This document shows positions 1 to 5,917 of a stretch of 18,067 nt of DNA, piece by piece. The notes under the pieces are model-generated. The model worked only from the letters and a program-made list of their open reading frames with translations. It had not been told where the DNA came from and ran no database searches. The DNA comes from Timaviella sp038204505. Lineage in GTDB: Bacteria; Cyanobacteriota; Cyanobacteriia; Elainellales; Elainellaceae. The position numbers were made by a program, and so were the translations under genes. Numbering within the stretch: the first letter of the stretch is position 1; every line of letters starts with the position of its first letter. Location: NCBI GenBank assembly GCA_038204505.1, contig JBBRCV010000108.1, forward strand, positions 1 through 18,067, written 5' to 3'.

Positions 1-1
1 A

Positions 2-649
2 GAAACCATCGATCAGTCTCAAGAAACGACTATTCTGGAGAGCTTTCTAGAATCGGTGAAATCGCCTTATGGAGATTTTGCTGCCATTGGTAAGCTTTCC
101 CATGTTCTGAATGATCCGGCTACGCTCCAAAAAATTGTGGCATTTCTCAGTTTGACCCCCCAAGGCAAACAAGCTTTTGTAGACCGCCCTTTGCTGGGAG
201 AAATCGATTTACAGCAACTGCATCAATTACCGAACCATACGCTGGGTCATTTATATGCTGATCACATGATCAGAAATGGATTTACTCCACAGCCTGTTAA
301 AGAAATTGCAAACGATCCGTCTGTATTTTTGGGTGCTCACATTGGTGAAACTCATGACATTTGGCACGTCGTTACAGGGTGTGATACTGATAAACCGGGG
401 GAGGTTCAACTAGAAGCTTTTTATACTGCACAGCTTGATCCAGACCGTTTATTTCTAGCCCTGCTTGCTAAGAATTTACTCAAAACCGCAATGTACGAAG
501 TTGAGCTTTGTGAGCAGATTATGGATGGGTTAACGCAAGGTTGGATGATGGGAAAACGGGCAAAACCACTGTTTGGCATTCAATGGAACAGACTATGGGC
601 AATACCTTTAGAAGAAGTACAGACATCTTTGAATATTGCATCGATTTAA
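2..649 (+). CDS. Coq4-family protein, 5' end outside the window
   Basis: Coq4 proteins act in ubiquinone (coenzyme Q) synthesis in eukaryotes and proteobacteria and carry a metal-binding motif HDxxHx(11)E. That motif is complete here: counting from the GTG at position 56, His100, Asp101, His104 and Glu116, in the stretch ETHDIWHVVTG...KPGE. The segment LPNHTLGHLYADHM before it is also typical of the family. The frame is open without a stop back to the window edge (18 more codons, reading ETIDQSQETTILESF), so the GTG at 56 is probably internal and the true start lies upstream. Cyanobacteria make plastoquinone, not ubiquinone, so the role is unknown; an action on a quinone or similar aromatic ring is only inferred. 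No downstream gene is close on the same strand. Confidence 0.85.
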   Translation, partial: ETIDQSQETTILESFLESVKSPYGDFAAIGKLSHVLNDPATLQKIVAFLSLTPQGKQAFVDRPLLGEIDLQQLHQLPNHTLGHLYADHMIRNGFTPQPVKEIANDPSVFLGAHIGETHDIWHVVTGCDTDKPGEVQLEAFYTAQLDPDRLFLALLAKNLLKTAMYEVELCEQIMDGLTQGWMMGKRAKPLFGIQWNRLWAIPLEEVQTSLNIASI

Positions 650-739
650 GCGCAATCGCCTACAATGCTGGGGGTGAAAGTGCGATCGGGAGTCAGCAGG
701 TTTAGTCAGCAAAAAATGGGTTCGCTAAAAGCATGTCCT

Positions 740-784
740 CGCCGTGTTATGCATCGCACCGAAGTTGCGATGCATAACACGGCG
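740..784. repeat. Perfect 19-bp inverted repeat with 7-nt loop
   Basis: Positions 740-758 are the exact reverse complement of 766-784, with the loop CCGAAGT between. The arms contain GTTATGC and its complement GCATAAC. The right arm overlaps the left end of the attC-like site described next. There is no T-run after it, so it is not a typical rho-independent terminator. Confidence 0.85.
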
Positions 785-855
785 TTGCAACGGGTGGAAC
801 CAAGTTTCTATGGTTCATTTTGCAGCTTCTGCCGCCGCTGAACTTGCCGTTAGCC
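772..855 (+). other. attC-like (integron cassette) recombination site
   Basis: This 84-nt stretch has the architecture of an attC site. A left core GCATAAC (772-778) and a right core GTTAGCC (849-855) pair at 5 of 7 positions. Inside them are unpaired spacers (ACGGC and TTGCC), then imperfect inner boxes GTTGCAACGG (784-793) and CCGCCGCTGAAC (832-843). The inner boxes pair as GTT, CA and CGG if one extra G bulges out, as the extrahelical bases of attC do. The end CCGCTGAACTTGCCGTTAG closely resembles known attC right ends. A toxin-like reading frame starts 53 bp after the right core, as in a gene cassette. No integrase gene is in the window. The match is by eye and not scored. Confidence 0.5.
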
Positions 856-907
856 TGCCGTTGGTCATAGGGAACAATAAGCGAGTAAGCATATTTAGTT
901 TCTCCTT

Positions 908-1078
908 ATGGATATCCTTCAGGAGTACGGTATTGAGTACCTGTACCACATGACCTATATAAATAACCTTGCCTCTATCATTGCGAATGGATTACTGTCA
1001 CCTAATGAGAGGTCGAGCCAAGATCCGTGTCATTTAATACCACGGAACTTGGAAACGATTGCTGTACATACATTTTAG
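908..1078 (+). pseudogene. Fragment of a DarT-like (DUF4433) ADP-ribosyltransferase toxin gene
   Basis: An ATG at 908 opens a 56-codon frame whose N-terminus reads IEYLYHMTYINNLASIIANG followed by LLSPNE. This pattern (LYHxTxIxNLxSIxxxGLLSxNE) is the conserved opening of DUF4433/DarT proteins, toxins that ADP-ribosylate thymidine in single-stranded DNA and are paired with a DarG antitoxin. Intact members are about 200 residues or more. Here the frame stops with TAG at 1076-1078, and I saw no continuation of the fold in the other frames, so it looks like a remnant. No DarG macrodomain gene is near. It lies just after the attC-like site, which would fit a decayed gene cassette. Confidence 0.55.
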
Positions 1079-1406
1079 ACATTGAAACCTCTGCTATCTA
1101 GAATCCTGATTAGCTGCGGAGCATGGCAACTACGCTGACAGTTTCACACTACTCCAGATATTATTGGAAACGAGGAATCAAGGGTTTCAGACTATAACTT
1201 AATGGCGATATAGTCCAAATCTATGCTAGTGCTTTGCTGATAGTTGGAAAAATGCTCTGCTACGACATAGCCCCCGATCTAGCTGAAAACCATATTTGGC
1301 AAGGGTTTTATCCGTTACGCTTGCTATAGATCTGCTAAAATTGGAGGCTATAATCCCTATCCTGCAAGGCTTTCGAGCTTAGCGTTGTTTTTTGTTCCGT
1401 TGATAA
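1079..1406. other. Intergenic stretch, no feature recognised
   Basis: About 330 bp of rather AT-rich DNA. I see no convincing gene, RNA or repeat. A TATAAT stands near 1348, but no -35 box lies at a suitable distance. It may be leftover sequence from the decayed toxin gene before it. Confidence 0.4.
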
Positions 1407-1789
1407 ATGAAGGCGATGTTGCTCATTTACGGTGACGAAAAGGCAGGGACTCAGAGCGAGCGAGAGGACTGCTACGAGGAGTCTTCACAGCTAGTCCAGC
1501 AACTCAAAGCGAGTGGTCAATATTTAAGCTCTGCACCGCTCCATTCTGTGGAAACAGCAACTAGTGTATAGATGCGCGATGGGAAAAAGCTGGTGACCGA
1601 TGGACCATTTGCGGAAACCCGCGAGCAACTTGGTGGTTACTACTTGATTAACGCAGAGCATCTGGATGCAGCGACCCTTGCGGTATCTGCGAAGCAGCAC
1701 GCCATTGCTGAGCGCATTCCCGCCGCTCGTAAAGGCACGCCGAAATTCGCCCGATCGTAGAATTGCCTGGTCTGTCGTCAGAAAAGTAG
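1407..1789 (+). pseudogene. Broken YCII/DGPF-domain protein gene
   Basis: From the ATG at 1407 the translation begins MKAMLLIYGDEKAG and later shows DGKKLVTDGPFAETREQLGG, the DGPF motif of YCII-related proteins, small dimeric enzymes of mostly unknown substrate. There are two lesions. A TAG at 1569-1571 interrupts the frame between ATATSV-like and MRDGKK residues, where relatives read straight through. Near 1740 the frame also shifts: the conserved tail EIRPIVELPG is found in another frame, ending at the TAG at 1787-1789. An unusual insertion (TLAVSAKQHA) sits in the C-terminal helix and is shared with the intact paralogue at 2475. The gene is probably non-functional; sequencing error at two sites is less likely. 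Confidence 0.75.
1671..1703. repeat. 33-nt dispersed repeat, copy 1 (inside the YCII pseudogene)
   Basis: The segment begins GCGACCCTTGCGGTATCTGC and ends AGCACGCC. It matches 2742-2774 at 32 of 33 positions, although the two host genes are otherwise diverged. It encodes ATLAVSAKQHA, which interrupts the usual run LDEAIxIAARIPAARKG. Confidence 0.8.
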
Positions 1790-1834
1790 TTGAGATTGCC
1801 ATTTCAGCACTTTTCTAAAAAAATCTGCCCAACC

Positions 1835-1861
1835 TGTCGATCGCGCGCACCTCCATTCGAC
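1835..1861 (+). promoter_or_regulatory. Putative ECF42-type promoter, copy 1
   Basis: TGTCGA (1835-1840) and CGAC (1858-1861) are separated by 17 nt. This fits the -35 TGTCGA and -10 CGA/TC described for ECF42-group sigma factors, which control DGPF (YCII) genes. It stands 80 nt before the PhnB-like gene, which is followed by a DGPF gene. The wider block (about 1811-1877) is repeated before the gene at 3115 with the same 17-nt spacing. No ECF sigma gene lies in the window. Confidence 0.5.
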
Positions 1862-1941
1862 TATTAGGTAGAGGATTTAAATTAAACACCTAAATCCATT
1901 GCGAAGATCGCAATCACAATTAATCCAATTGGAGAAACATC

Positions 1942-2439
1942 ATGGCAACCCTTCAAAGGATAGCTCCCTGCTTATGGTTCGACGATCGCGCTGAAGAGGC
2001 AGCAGAGTTCTACATTGGAATTTTCTCAAATTCAAAAATCGTCAATATCTCTCGCTATGGAGAAGCGGGAAAAGAGATTCATGGCAAGCCAGCAGGATCA
2101 GTTCTGATGGTATCCTTCGAGCTAGATGGGCAAAAGTTTACTACCCTCAACGGCGGTCCGGATTTCAAATTTAATGAGGCCATCTCGTTCCAAGTCGATT
2201 GCAAAGATCAAACCGAAGTGGATTATTTCTGGGAGAAGCTATCGATGGGCGGAGATAAAACGGCGCAGCAGTGTGGCTGGCTCAAAGACAAATACGGCGT
2301 TTCTTGGCAAATTGTCCCCAGAGTTATGATCGAGATGCTCAATGATGCCGATGCAGAAAAATCGCAAAGAGCCATGACCGCCATGCTGAAAATGAAGAAG
2401 CTTGACATTGATGAACTGAAGCGGGCATATGCTGGATAG
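1942..2439 (+). CDS. PhnB-like VOC family protein (PF06983 type)
   Basis: The 165-residue product belongs to the VOC superfamily (glyoxalase, bleomycin resistance and extradiol dioxygenase fold), in the branch once named after 3-demethylubiquinone methyltransferase. Signs are the opening ITPCLWF-like sequence RIAPCLWFDDRAEEAAEFY, the central FELDGQKFTTLNGGP, and the ending DKYGVSWQIVP. Such proteins usually bind a metal and a small organic molecule, but the substrate here is unknown. The ATG at 1942 follows GGAGA about 6 nt upstream. It is the first gene of a short operon with the YCII gene 35 nt downstream, behind the ECF42-like promoter. Proteins of this type recur next to DGPF genes and ECF sigma factors, which supports co-regulation. 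Confidence 0.88.
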   Translation: MATLQRIAPCLWFDDRAEEAAEFYIGIFSNSKIVNISRYGEAGKEIHGKPAGSVLMVSFELDGQKFTTLNGGPDFKFNEAISFQVDCKDQTEVDYFWEKLSMGGDKTAQQCGWLKDKYGVSWQIVPRVMIEMLNDADAEKSQRAMTAMLKMKKLDIDELKRAYAG

Positions 2440-2474
2440 CTTTTTACAAACAATCAACAACAGGAGATTCAACA

Positions 2475-2930
2475 ATGAAAGTGATCGTAATGGTCAAAGC
2501 CACCCAAGAATCCGAAGCGGGTGTGATGCCGAGCGAACAACTGCTCACTGACATGGGAAACTACAACGAAGAGTTGGTCAAAGCCGGAATTTTGCTCGCT
2601 GCCGATGGGCTACATCCCAGCTCGAAAGGAGCGCGAGTCAGGTTTTCTGGGGCAAATCGAACTGTGACGGACGGACCGTTCACTGAGACCAAGGAGCTGG
2701 TGGCAGGCTTCTGGATCTGGCAAGTGCAGTCGATGGAAGAGGCGACCCTTGCGGTATCTGCGAAGCAGCGCGCCTGGGTCAAACGTTGCCCCAATCCCAT
2801 GCCGGGAGAATCCGAGATCGAGATTCGACCAATTTTTGACGCATCAGACTTTGGAGATGAATTCACTCCCGAACTCAGAGCGCAAGAAGAACAGATCAGG
2901 GCGGCGGCTGAAAAACTAAAGAATTCGTGA
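2475..2930 (+). CDS. YCII/DGPF-domain protein
   Basis: The 151-residue product has the YCII fold: MKVIVMVKATQESEAGVMPS at the start, then SSKGARVRFSG, the motif TVTDGPFTETKELVAGFW (about residues 61-78), and RCPNPMPGESEIEIRPIF. YCII proteins are small, putative enzymes with a His-Asp type site; substrates are mostly unknown. A strong Shine-Dalgarno AGGAG lies about 8 nt before the ATG at 2475. The gene follows the PhnB-like gene by 35 nt, probably in one transcript. Odd point: residues TLAVSAKQRA stand between SMEEA and WVKRCPNP, where relatives have only about two residues. The inserted DNA is almost identical to that in the nearby YCII pseudogene. The insertion keeps frame, so the protein may still fold. 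Confidence 0.88.
   Translation: MKVIVMVKATQESEAGVMPSEQLLTDMGNYNEELVKAGILLAADGLHPSSKGARVRFSGANRTVTDGPFTETKELVAGFWIWQVQSMEEATLAVSAKQRAWVKRCPNPMPGESEIEIRPIFDASDFGDEFTPELRAQEEQIRAAAEKLKNS
2742..2774. repeat. 33-nt dispersed repeat, copy 2 (inside the intact YCII gene)
   Basis: Identical to 1671-1703 except for one base (G at 2770 instead of A). It encodes ATLAVSAKQRA at the homologous position of the protein, adding about eight residues net to the usual family sequence. Confidence 0.8.
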
Positions 2931-3019
2931 GGTGTGCAGCTAGGAAACTCAAGTGCGATCGCACAGCGCTGAATTCCTAATCGGCACTTAAAACTTTTCT
3001 AGAAAAGGATTGTTCAACC

Positions 3020-3046
3020 TGTCGATCGCACGCACCTTTACTCGAC
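3020..3046 (+). promoter_or_regulatory. Putative ECF42-type promoter, copy 2
   Basis: TGTCGA (3020-3025), a 17-nt spacer and CGAC (3043-3046), 69 nt before the ATG at 3115. The surrounding block from about 2995 to 3061 is a diverged copy of 1811-1877, but the two boxes and their spacing are exactly kept. A small palindrome CTCGACTATCTAGTAGAG overlaps the -10 box. Confidence 0.5.
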
Positions 3047-3114
3047 TATCTAGTAGAGCAATCATGTAGTTGCAAACTGACACCATCCCTGCAAAATCAA
3101 ACAGGAGATACATT

Positions 3115-3498
3115 ATGAAACCTAATCCCATTATTTGGTGTGAGATTTACGCCCAGGACATGGATCGTGCAAAACGTTTTTACGAGTCTGTGTTCCAGGT
3201 GAAGCTGGAAAAGCTTGAAAGTCCTGGAATCGACATGTGGGCGTTTCCGATGGCTATGGATAGGGTTGGGGCTTCTGGTGCATTGGTCAAGAGGGACGGG
3301 GTTGAGTCTGGCGGAAGTGGCACGATACCTTACTTTCATTGCGATGAGGTCGCTGTAGAATCAGAGCGCGTTGTCAACGCGAGTGGGCAAATCCACAAAC
3401 CCAAAATGTCAATCGGTCAGTACGGTTTCATGGCTTTGGTTCTCGATACAGAAGGCAATATGATCGGACTTCATATGCCCCCAAATGCGGCGGAGTGA
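3115..3498 (+). CDS. VOC family (glyoxalase-like) protein
   Basis: The 127-residue product begins MKPNPIIWCEIYAQDMDRAK and continues RFYESVFQVKLEKL, the standard first half of a single-domain VOC protein. It ends with FMALVLDTEGNMIGLHMPPN, the second half with its metal-ligand strand (DxEGNxIGLH). The fold usually forms dimers with metal sites at the interface; the substrate is unknown. I chose the ATG at 3115 rather than an upstream TTG at 3070, because AGGAGA lies about 6 nt before it and the VOC fold starts there. The second ECF42-like promoter precedes it, so it is probably co-controlled with the 1942-2930 genes. The next gene, a glutathione S-transferase, follows 140 nt later. Confidence 0.87.
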   Translation: MKPNPIIWCEIYAQDMDRAKRFYESVFQVKLEKLESPGIDMWAFPMAMDRVGASGALVKRDGVESGGSGTIPYFHCDEVAVESERVVNASGQIHKPKMSIGQYGFMALVLDTEGNMIGLHMPPNAAE

Positions 3499-3544
3499 GG
3501 GCAGATCTAATTGCAGTGATAGTGCTCAAGCACTTGCCATCTCC

Positions 3545-3630
3545 CTTGTTTATCAAGCTATCCAGACTGGCAAAAGGTGGTCAAAATCTTGTTTATCAAG
3601 ATATTCAGATTGGCAAGAGAAGACCAAAGG
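3545..3630. repeat. Imperfect tandem duplication, 2 x 43 bp, in the gst leader
   Basis: Units 3545-3587 and 3588-3630 agree at 33 of 43 positions. Each starts with CTTGTTTATCAAG, a small dyad (CTTG-N5-CAAG). The second unit runs into the ribosome binding site of the gene at 3639. A further dyad, AGTGCTCAAGCACT, lies upstream at 3521-3534. These could be paired regulator sites about four helical turns apart, or a chance duplication. Confidence 0.65.
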
Positions 3631-3638
3631 AGAAACAT

Positions 3639-4262
3639 ATGCAGCTATATGAATTCGCTCCCACGTGCTCGATTCGAGTGCGATGGATACTCCAAGAACT
3701 AGGAGTAGACTTTGAGCCTGTAACCATCAACCTCATGGCGGGTGAACACCACCACCCGGAGTTTCTCAAAATTAATCCGGCTGGCAAGATTCCAGTACTC
3801 GTTGACGACGGCCTGGTTCTTACCGAGTCGGTTGCAATTGGACTCTACCTGGCGGAGAAGTATCCTCATGAAGGGTTGGTTCCTACAGACATTAAACAGC
3901 GATCGCAAGTCTACCGTTGGCTTCTGTTTGTGACTACAGAGTTGGAACAACCGTTATGGCGGATCTCGCGTCACACGATGCTGTATCCAGAACACCTGCG
4001 CCTGCCTGCCGAGGTTTCCCTCGCCCGCCAGGATTTCACGGAGATGGTAGCTGTGATGGAGGATCAGATGCAGGGTCGTCAGTTCATCGTGGGCGACATG
4101 GTGACGATCGCCGATTTCGTGTGTGCCTATACCCTCGACTGGGCAAACGAGGTTGGGTTGCTCGATGGCTGTCCGCAACTCCTTCAGTATCTGGAGCGGA
4201 TGTATGCTCGACCGAATGCCCCACTCCGCATTGCCGCAGCTCTTGCCAACCTCAACACATAA
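3639..4262 (+). CDS. Glutathione S-transferase family protein
   Basis: The 207-residue product has both GST domains. The N-terminal thioredoxin-like part reads MQLYEFAPTCSIRVRWILQE, with a Cys/Ser pair near residues 10-11 that may be catalytic. NPAGKIPVLVDDG carries the cis-proline, and LTESVAIGLYLAEKYP the glutathione-binding Glu-Ser. The C-terminal helical domain includes FIVGDMVTIADFV, the usual folding motif. Reaction: attack of glutathione on electrophiles, or a related thiol chemistry; substrate unknown. The ATG at 3639 is preferred over an upstream in-frame start at 3495, because AAAGGAGA precedes it and the fold begins here; the extra upstream residues would come from the tandem repeat. 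It may be transcribed together with the VOC gene before it. Confidence 0.9.
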   Translation: MQLYEFAPTCSIRVRWILQELGVDFEPVTINLMAGEHHHPEFLKINPAGKIPVLVDDGLVLTESVAIGLYLAEKYPHEGLVPTDIKQRSQVYRWLLFVTTELEQPLWRISRHTMLYPEHLRLPAEVSLARQDFTEMVAVMEDQMQGRQFIVGDMVTIADFVCAYTLDWANEVGLLDGCPQLLQYLERMYARPNAPLRIAAALANLNT

Positions 4263-4426
4263 TCGGAGTTTGTGAGAGCGATCGACAAGTGAGCGAGATC
4301 AAATTCTCAGTTCCTGAGCATTACCCATCAGCACAAGTCCGTTAGTCATCAGCGCGATACAGAGCAAATTGGATCATTTCTTGCTACCTTTTCTCGTTCT
4401 AGCGATAATCCCTTTCTCAACTAGGC

Positions 4427-4765
4427 ATACGACAACGATTCCTTCATTTTGGGGTCATAAGCCCGCAATCCTGGAGCTAGAGATACTTTCATAACTAGAA
4501 CCCCTAATTGATGTACCACGAAATTCAACTTGTAAAAAGAATTTGGTACTGAGATCTGGTAGACGAGTTTTTTGGTATACAAAAGGCTGCACCAACGGTT
4601 GAAAATCAACGTTCGAGGAAGCGTAAGCAACTGTACCAAAGAAAAGGTCGTTTCTTTGGCAGCCTTATAGTTACCGTGAGATGGACTCTGGAGAGTTCAT
4701 CTGCTGGTTTGTTAGGGATGCCAATCGACTCTTATGACCCCAAAATGAAGGAATCGTTGTCGTAT
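4427..4765. mobile_element. 339-bp element with perfect 35-bp terminal inverted repeats (MITE-like)
   Basis: Positions 4427-4461 are the exact reverse complement of 4731-4765. The 269 bp between hold more fold-back structure: a perfect 9-bp stem CCAAAGAAA/TTTCTTTGG (4636-4659), a 10-bp stem with one mismatch at 4680-4701, and AACGGTTGA/TCAACGTT near 4591-4612. No credible protein is encoded; the two minus-strand frames of about 70 codons look like chance. Long perfect ends around a short non-coding core suggest a MITE or a deleted insertion sequence. A TA stands near both outer ends (4428 and 4763). I see no clear target duplication, so the class is uncertain. The gene-free gap before it (4263-4426) shows nothing recognisable. 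Confidence 0.6.
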
Positions 4766-4891
4766 CCCATTTTGGCATAACCTCTGAAAGCACCACTGTA
4801 CGATTCATTTTGCGATCGGCTGAGGCTTTTTTCCGCCCTGCTACTGTGAGTTGCAATCCTTTATTCGATCGACAACGTAACATTATGAAAG

Positions 4892-5251
4892 ATGGACTTC
4901 AAAGCATTAAAACTCATGCCTAAAATATTGTTGATTGGACTCACTACTCTCGGTCTTGGCTTTATAGCTCCGATCGTTGCTCAAGCCCAAACAGGTTTAC
5001 CAGCAGGCTATACTCGCACTCAAACTGTCATTCCAGGGCAACACTGCTATCGTTCAGGGGGTCAGGTCTACTTCTATTGCTACCCTCGTGCCATCGGCAC
5101 CTACGCTCCAAGCGGTTCAATGATGCAATCTAGCCCTCATCCTTCTGACACCATGATGGCTCCAGGCGGCTCGATGATGCAGCCTTCACCGCGTCCTAGC
5201 TCATCTCCAGGTGGCTCAATGATGCAACCCAGTCCAAGCCCAAGTCGGTAA
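4892..5251 (+). CDS. Small secreted protein with GGSMMQPSP repeats, function unknown
   Basis: The 119-residue product starts with a signal peptide: a charged start (MDFKALKLMPK), a hydrophobic core to about residue 28, and a likely cut after AQA at residues 30-32. The mature part has two cysteines in HCYRSGGQVYFYCYPR, perhaps a disulphide. After that comes a Pro/Ser/Met-rich tail with three repeats, SGSMMQSSP (74-82), GGSMMQPSP (92-100) and GGSMMQPSP (107-115). Such a tail is probably disordered and could bind metal through methionines, which is speculation. Met9 is an alternative start and would still leave a complete signal peptide. No Shine-Dalgarno is obvious. A terminator follows, so it is probably a single-gene unit. 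I do not recognise the family. Confidence 0.65.
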   Translation: MDFKALKLMPKILLIGLTTLGLGFIAPIVAQAQTGLPAGYTRTQTVIPGQHCYRSGGQVYFYCYPRAIGTYAPSGSMMQSSPHPSDTMMAPGGSMMQPSPRPSSSPGGSMMQPSPSPSR

Positions 5252-5282
5252 AATCCTGCTTTGAGTTGAACTCGGATGCAAT

Positions 5283-5322
5283 ACCCTTGCCTGACTCAGA
5301 TATTCAGGCAAGGGTTACTTTT
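5283..5322 (+). terminator. Rho-independent-like terminator after the small secreted protein gene
   Basis: A perfect 12-bp stem (ACCCTTGCCTGA, 5283-5294, with its complement at 5304-5315) and a 9-nt loop, followed by TACTTTT. It lies 32 nt after the stop codon of the gene at 4892. The T-run is short, so efficiency is uncertain. Confidence 0.7.
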
Positions 5323-5443
5323 GGCTACAGGTCAATCGCCCTTTCCACTGCGGTTCAGGAATTGAACTCCTCGCTCAATACGCTTCCTACCTGGAGTAAT
5401 ACACTATTCTTTGAACCATAGCTCGGATTAACTCGCTTTGACT

Positions 5444-5884
5444 TCACTGAATCATTTCGACATTGCTGTTGAGCTTCATGAATCCTGTAATATTTTGCGG
5501 TACACAATGCATGATACCTGCCACTCCAGCATTAGTTGCCACTATTGCATTCTGAATTTTTCTAAACTTAAATACATTGCTGGATGGAGTGATAGTAGTA
5601 GGATTGGGGGCTAGCGTAGAGCGATAACTCAAATCAGGGACATTTCCATTTGTGCATTTGATGTCATAAGAAATGGCAGCATTCTGGAAGTCGACGTAGT
5701 TGAGTGGGAGGGCACACTGCAACTGACTCCTAAAAAATGCACCCAACTTCTCTTTTGTAGTCAGTAGGCTAGAGGACTGCGTCCAGTAGTTGAACCTGGT
5801 AACCATACCGATCCAAGTGATGTTGTTGTTCGCTGCATTTCTGATATGTGCCATGATAAGTTTCATATCATCCACTGAGTCCAT
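5444..5884 (-). CDS. Hypothetical protein, not recognised
   Basis: A 146-codon frame on the minus strand, starting 33 bp after the membrane-protein gene at 5918-7360 and in the same direction, so it could be the last gene of that operon. The product begins MDSVDDMKLIMAHIRNAANN and is rich in Asn, Ser and Thr, with three cysteines and no membrane segment or signal peptide. It has no motif I know. The base composition is more AT-rich than the upstream genes and no ribosome binding site is clear. It could be an orphan gene, foreign DNA, or a chance open frame. The 190 bp between it and the terminator at 5283-5322 hold nothing I recognise. Confidence 0.45.
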   Translation of the reverse strand: MDSVDDMKLIMAHIRNAANNNITWIGMVTRFNYWTQSSSLLTTKEKLGAFFRSQLQCALPLNYVDFQNAAISYDIKCTNGNVPDLSYRSTLAPNPTTITPSSNVFKFRKIQNAIVATNAGVAGIMHCVPQNITGFMKLNSNVEMIQ

Positions 5885-5917
5885 GACTGTTCTTGAGGGA
5901 GCAGAATTGTCTGGAGA

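Noticed and set aside
744..953. 69-codon plus-strand frame
   Set aside because: It runs through the palindrome and the attC-like site, has no ribosome site, and its product shows no protein-like pattern.
3495..3638. N-terminal extension of the glutathione S-transferase
   Set aside because: The extra 48 residues come from the tandem repeat, while a good ribosome site and the GST fold both begin at 3639.
3917..4345. 142-codon plus-strand frame overlapping the GST gene
   Set aside because: It is in another frame of a clear GST gene, and its Arg/Gly/Cys-rich product is typical of a shadow frame.
4421..4883. Two minus-strand frames of 72 and 70 codons
   Set aside because: They are formed by the inverted ends and hairpins of the 339-bp element; the shared residues come from the repeat itself.
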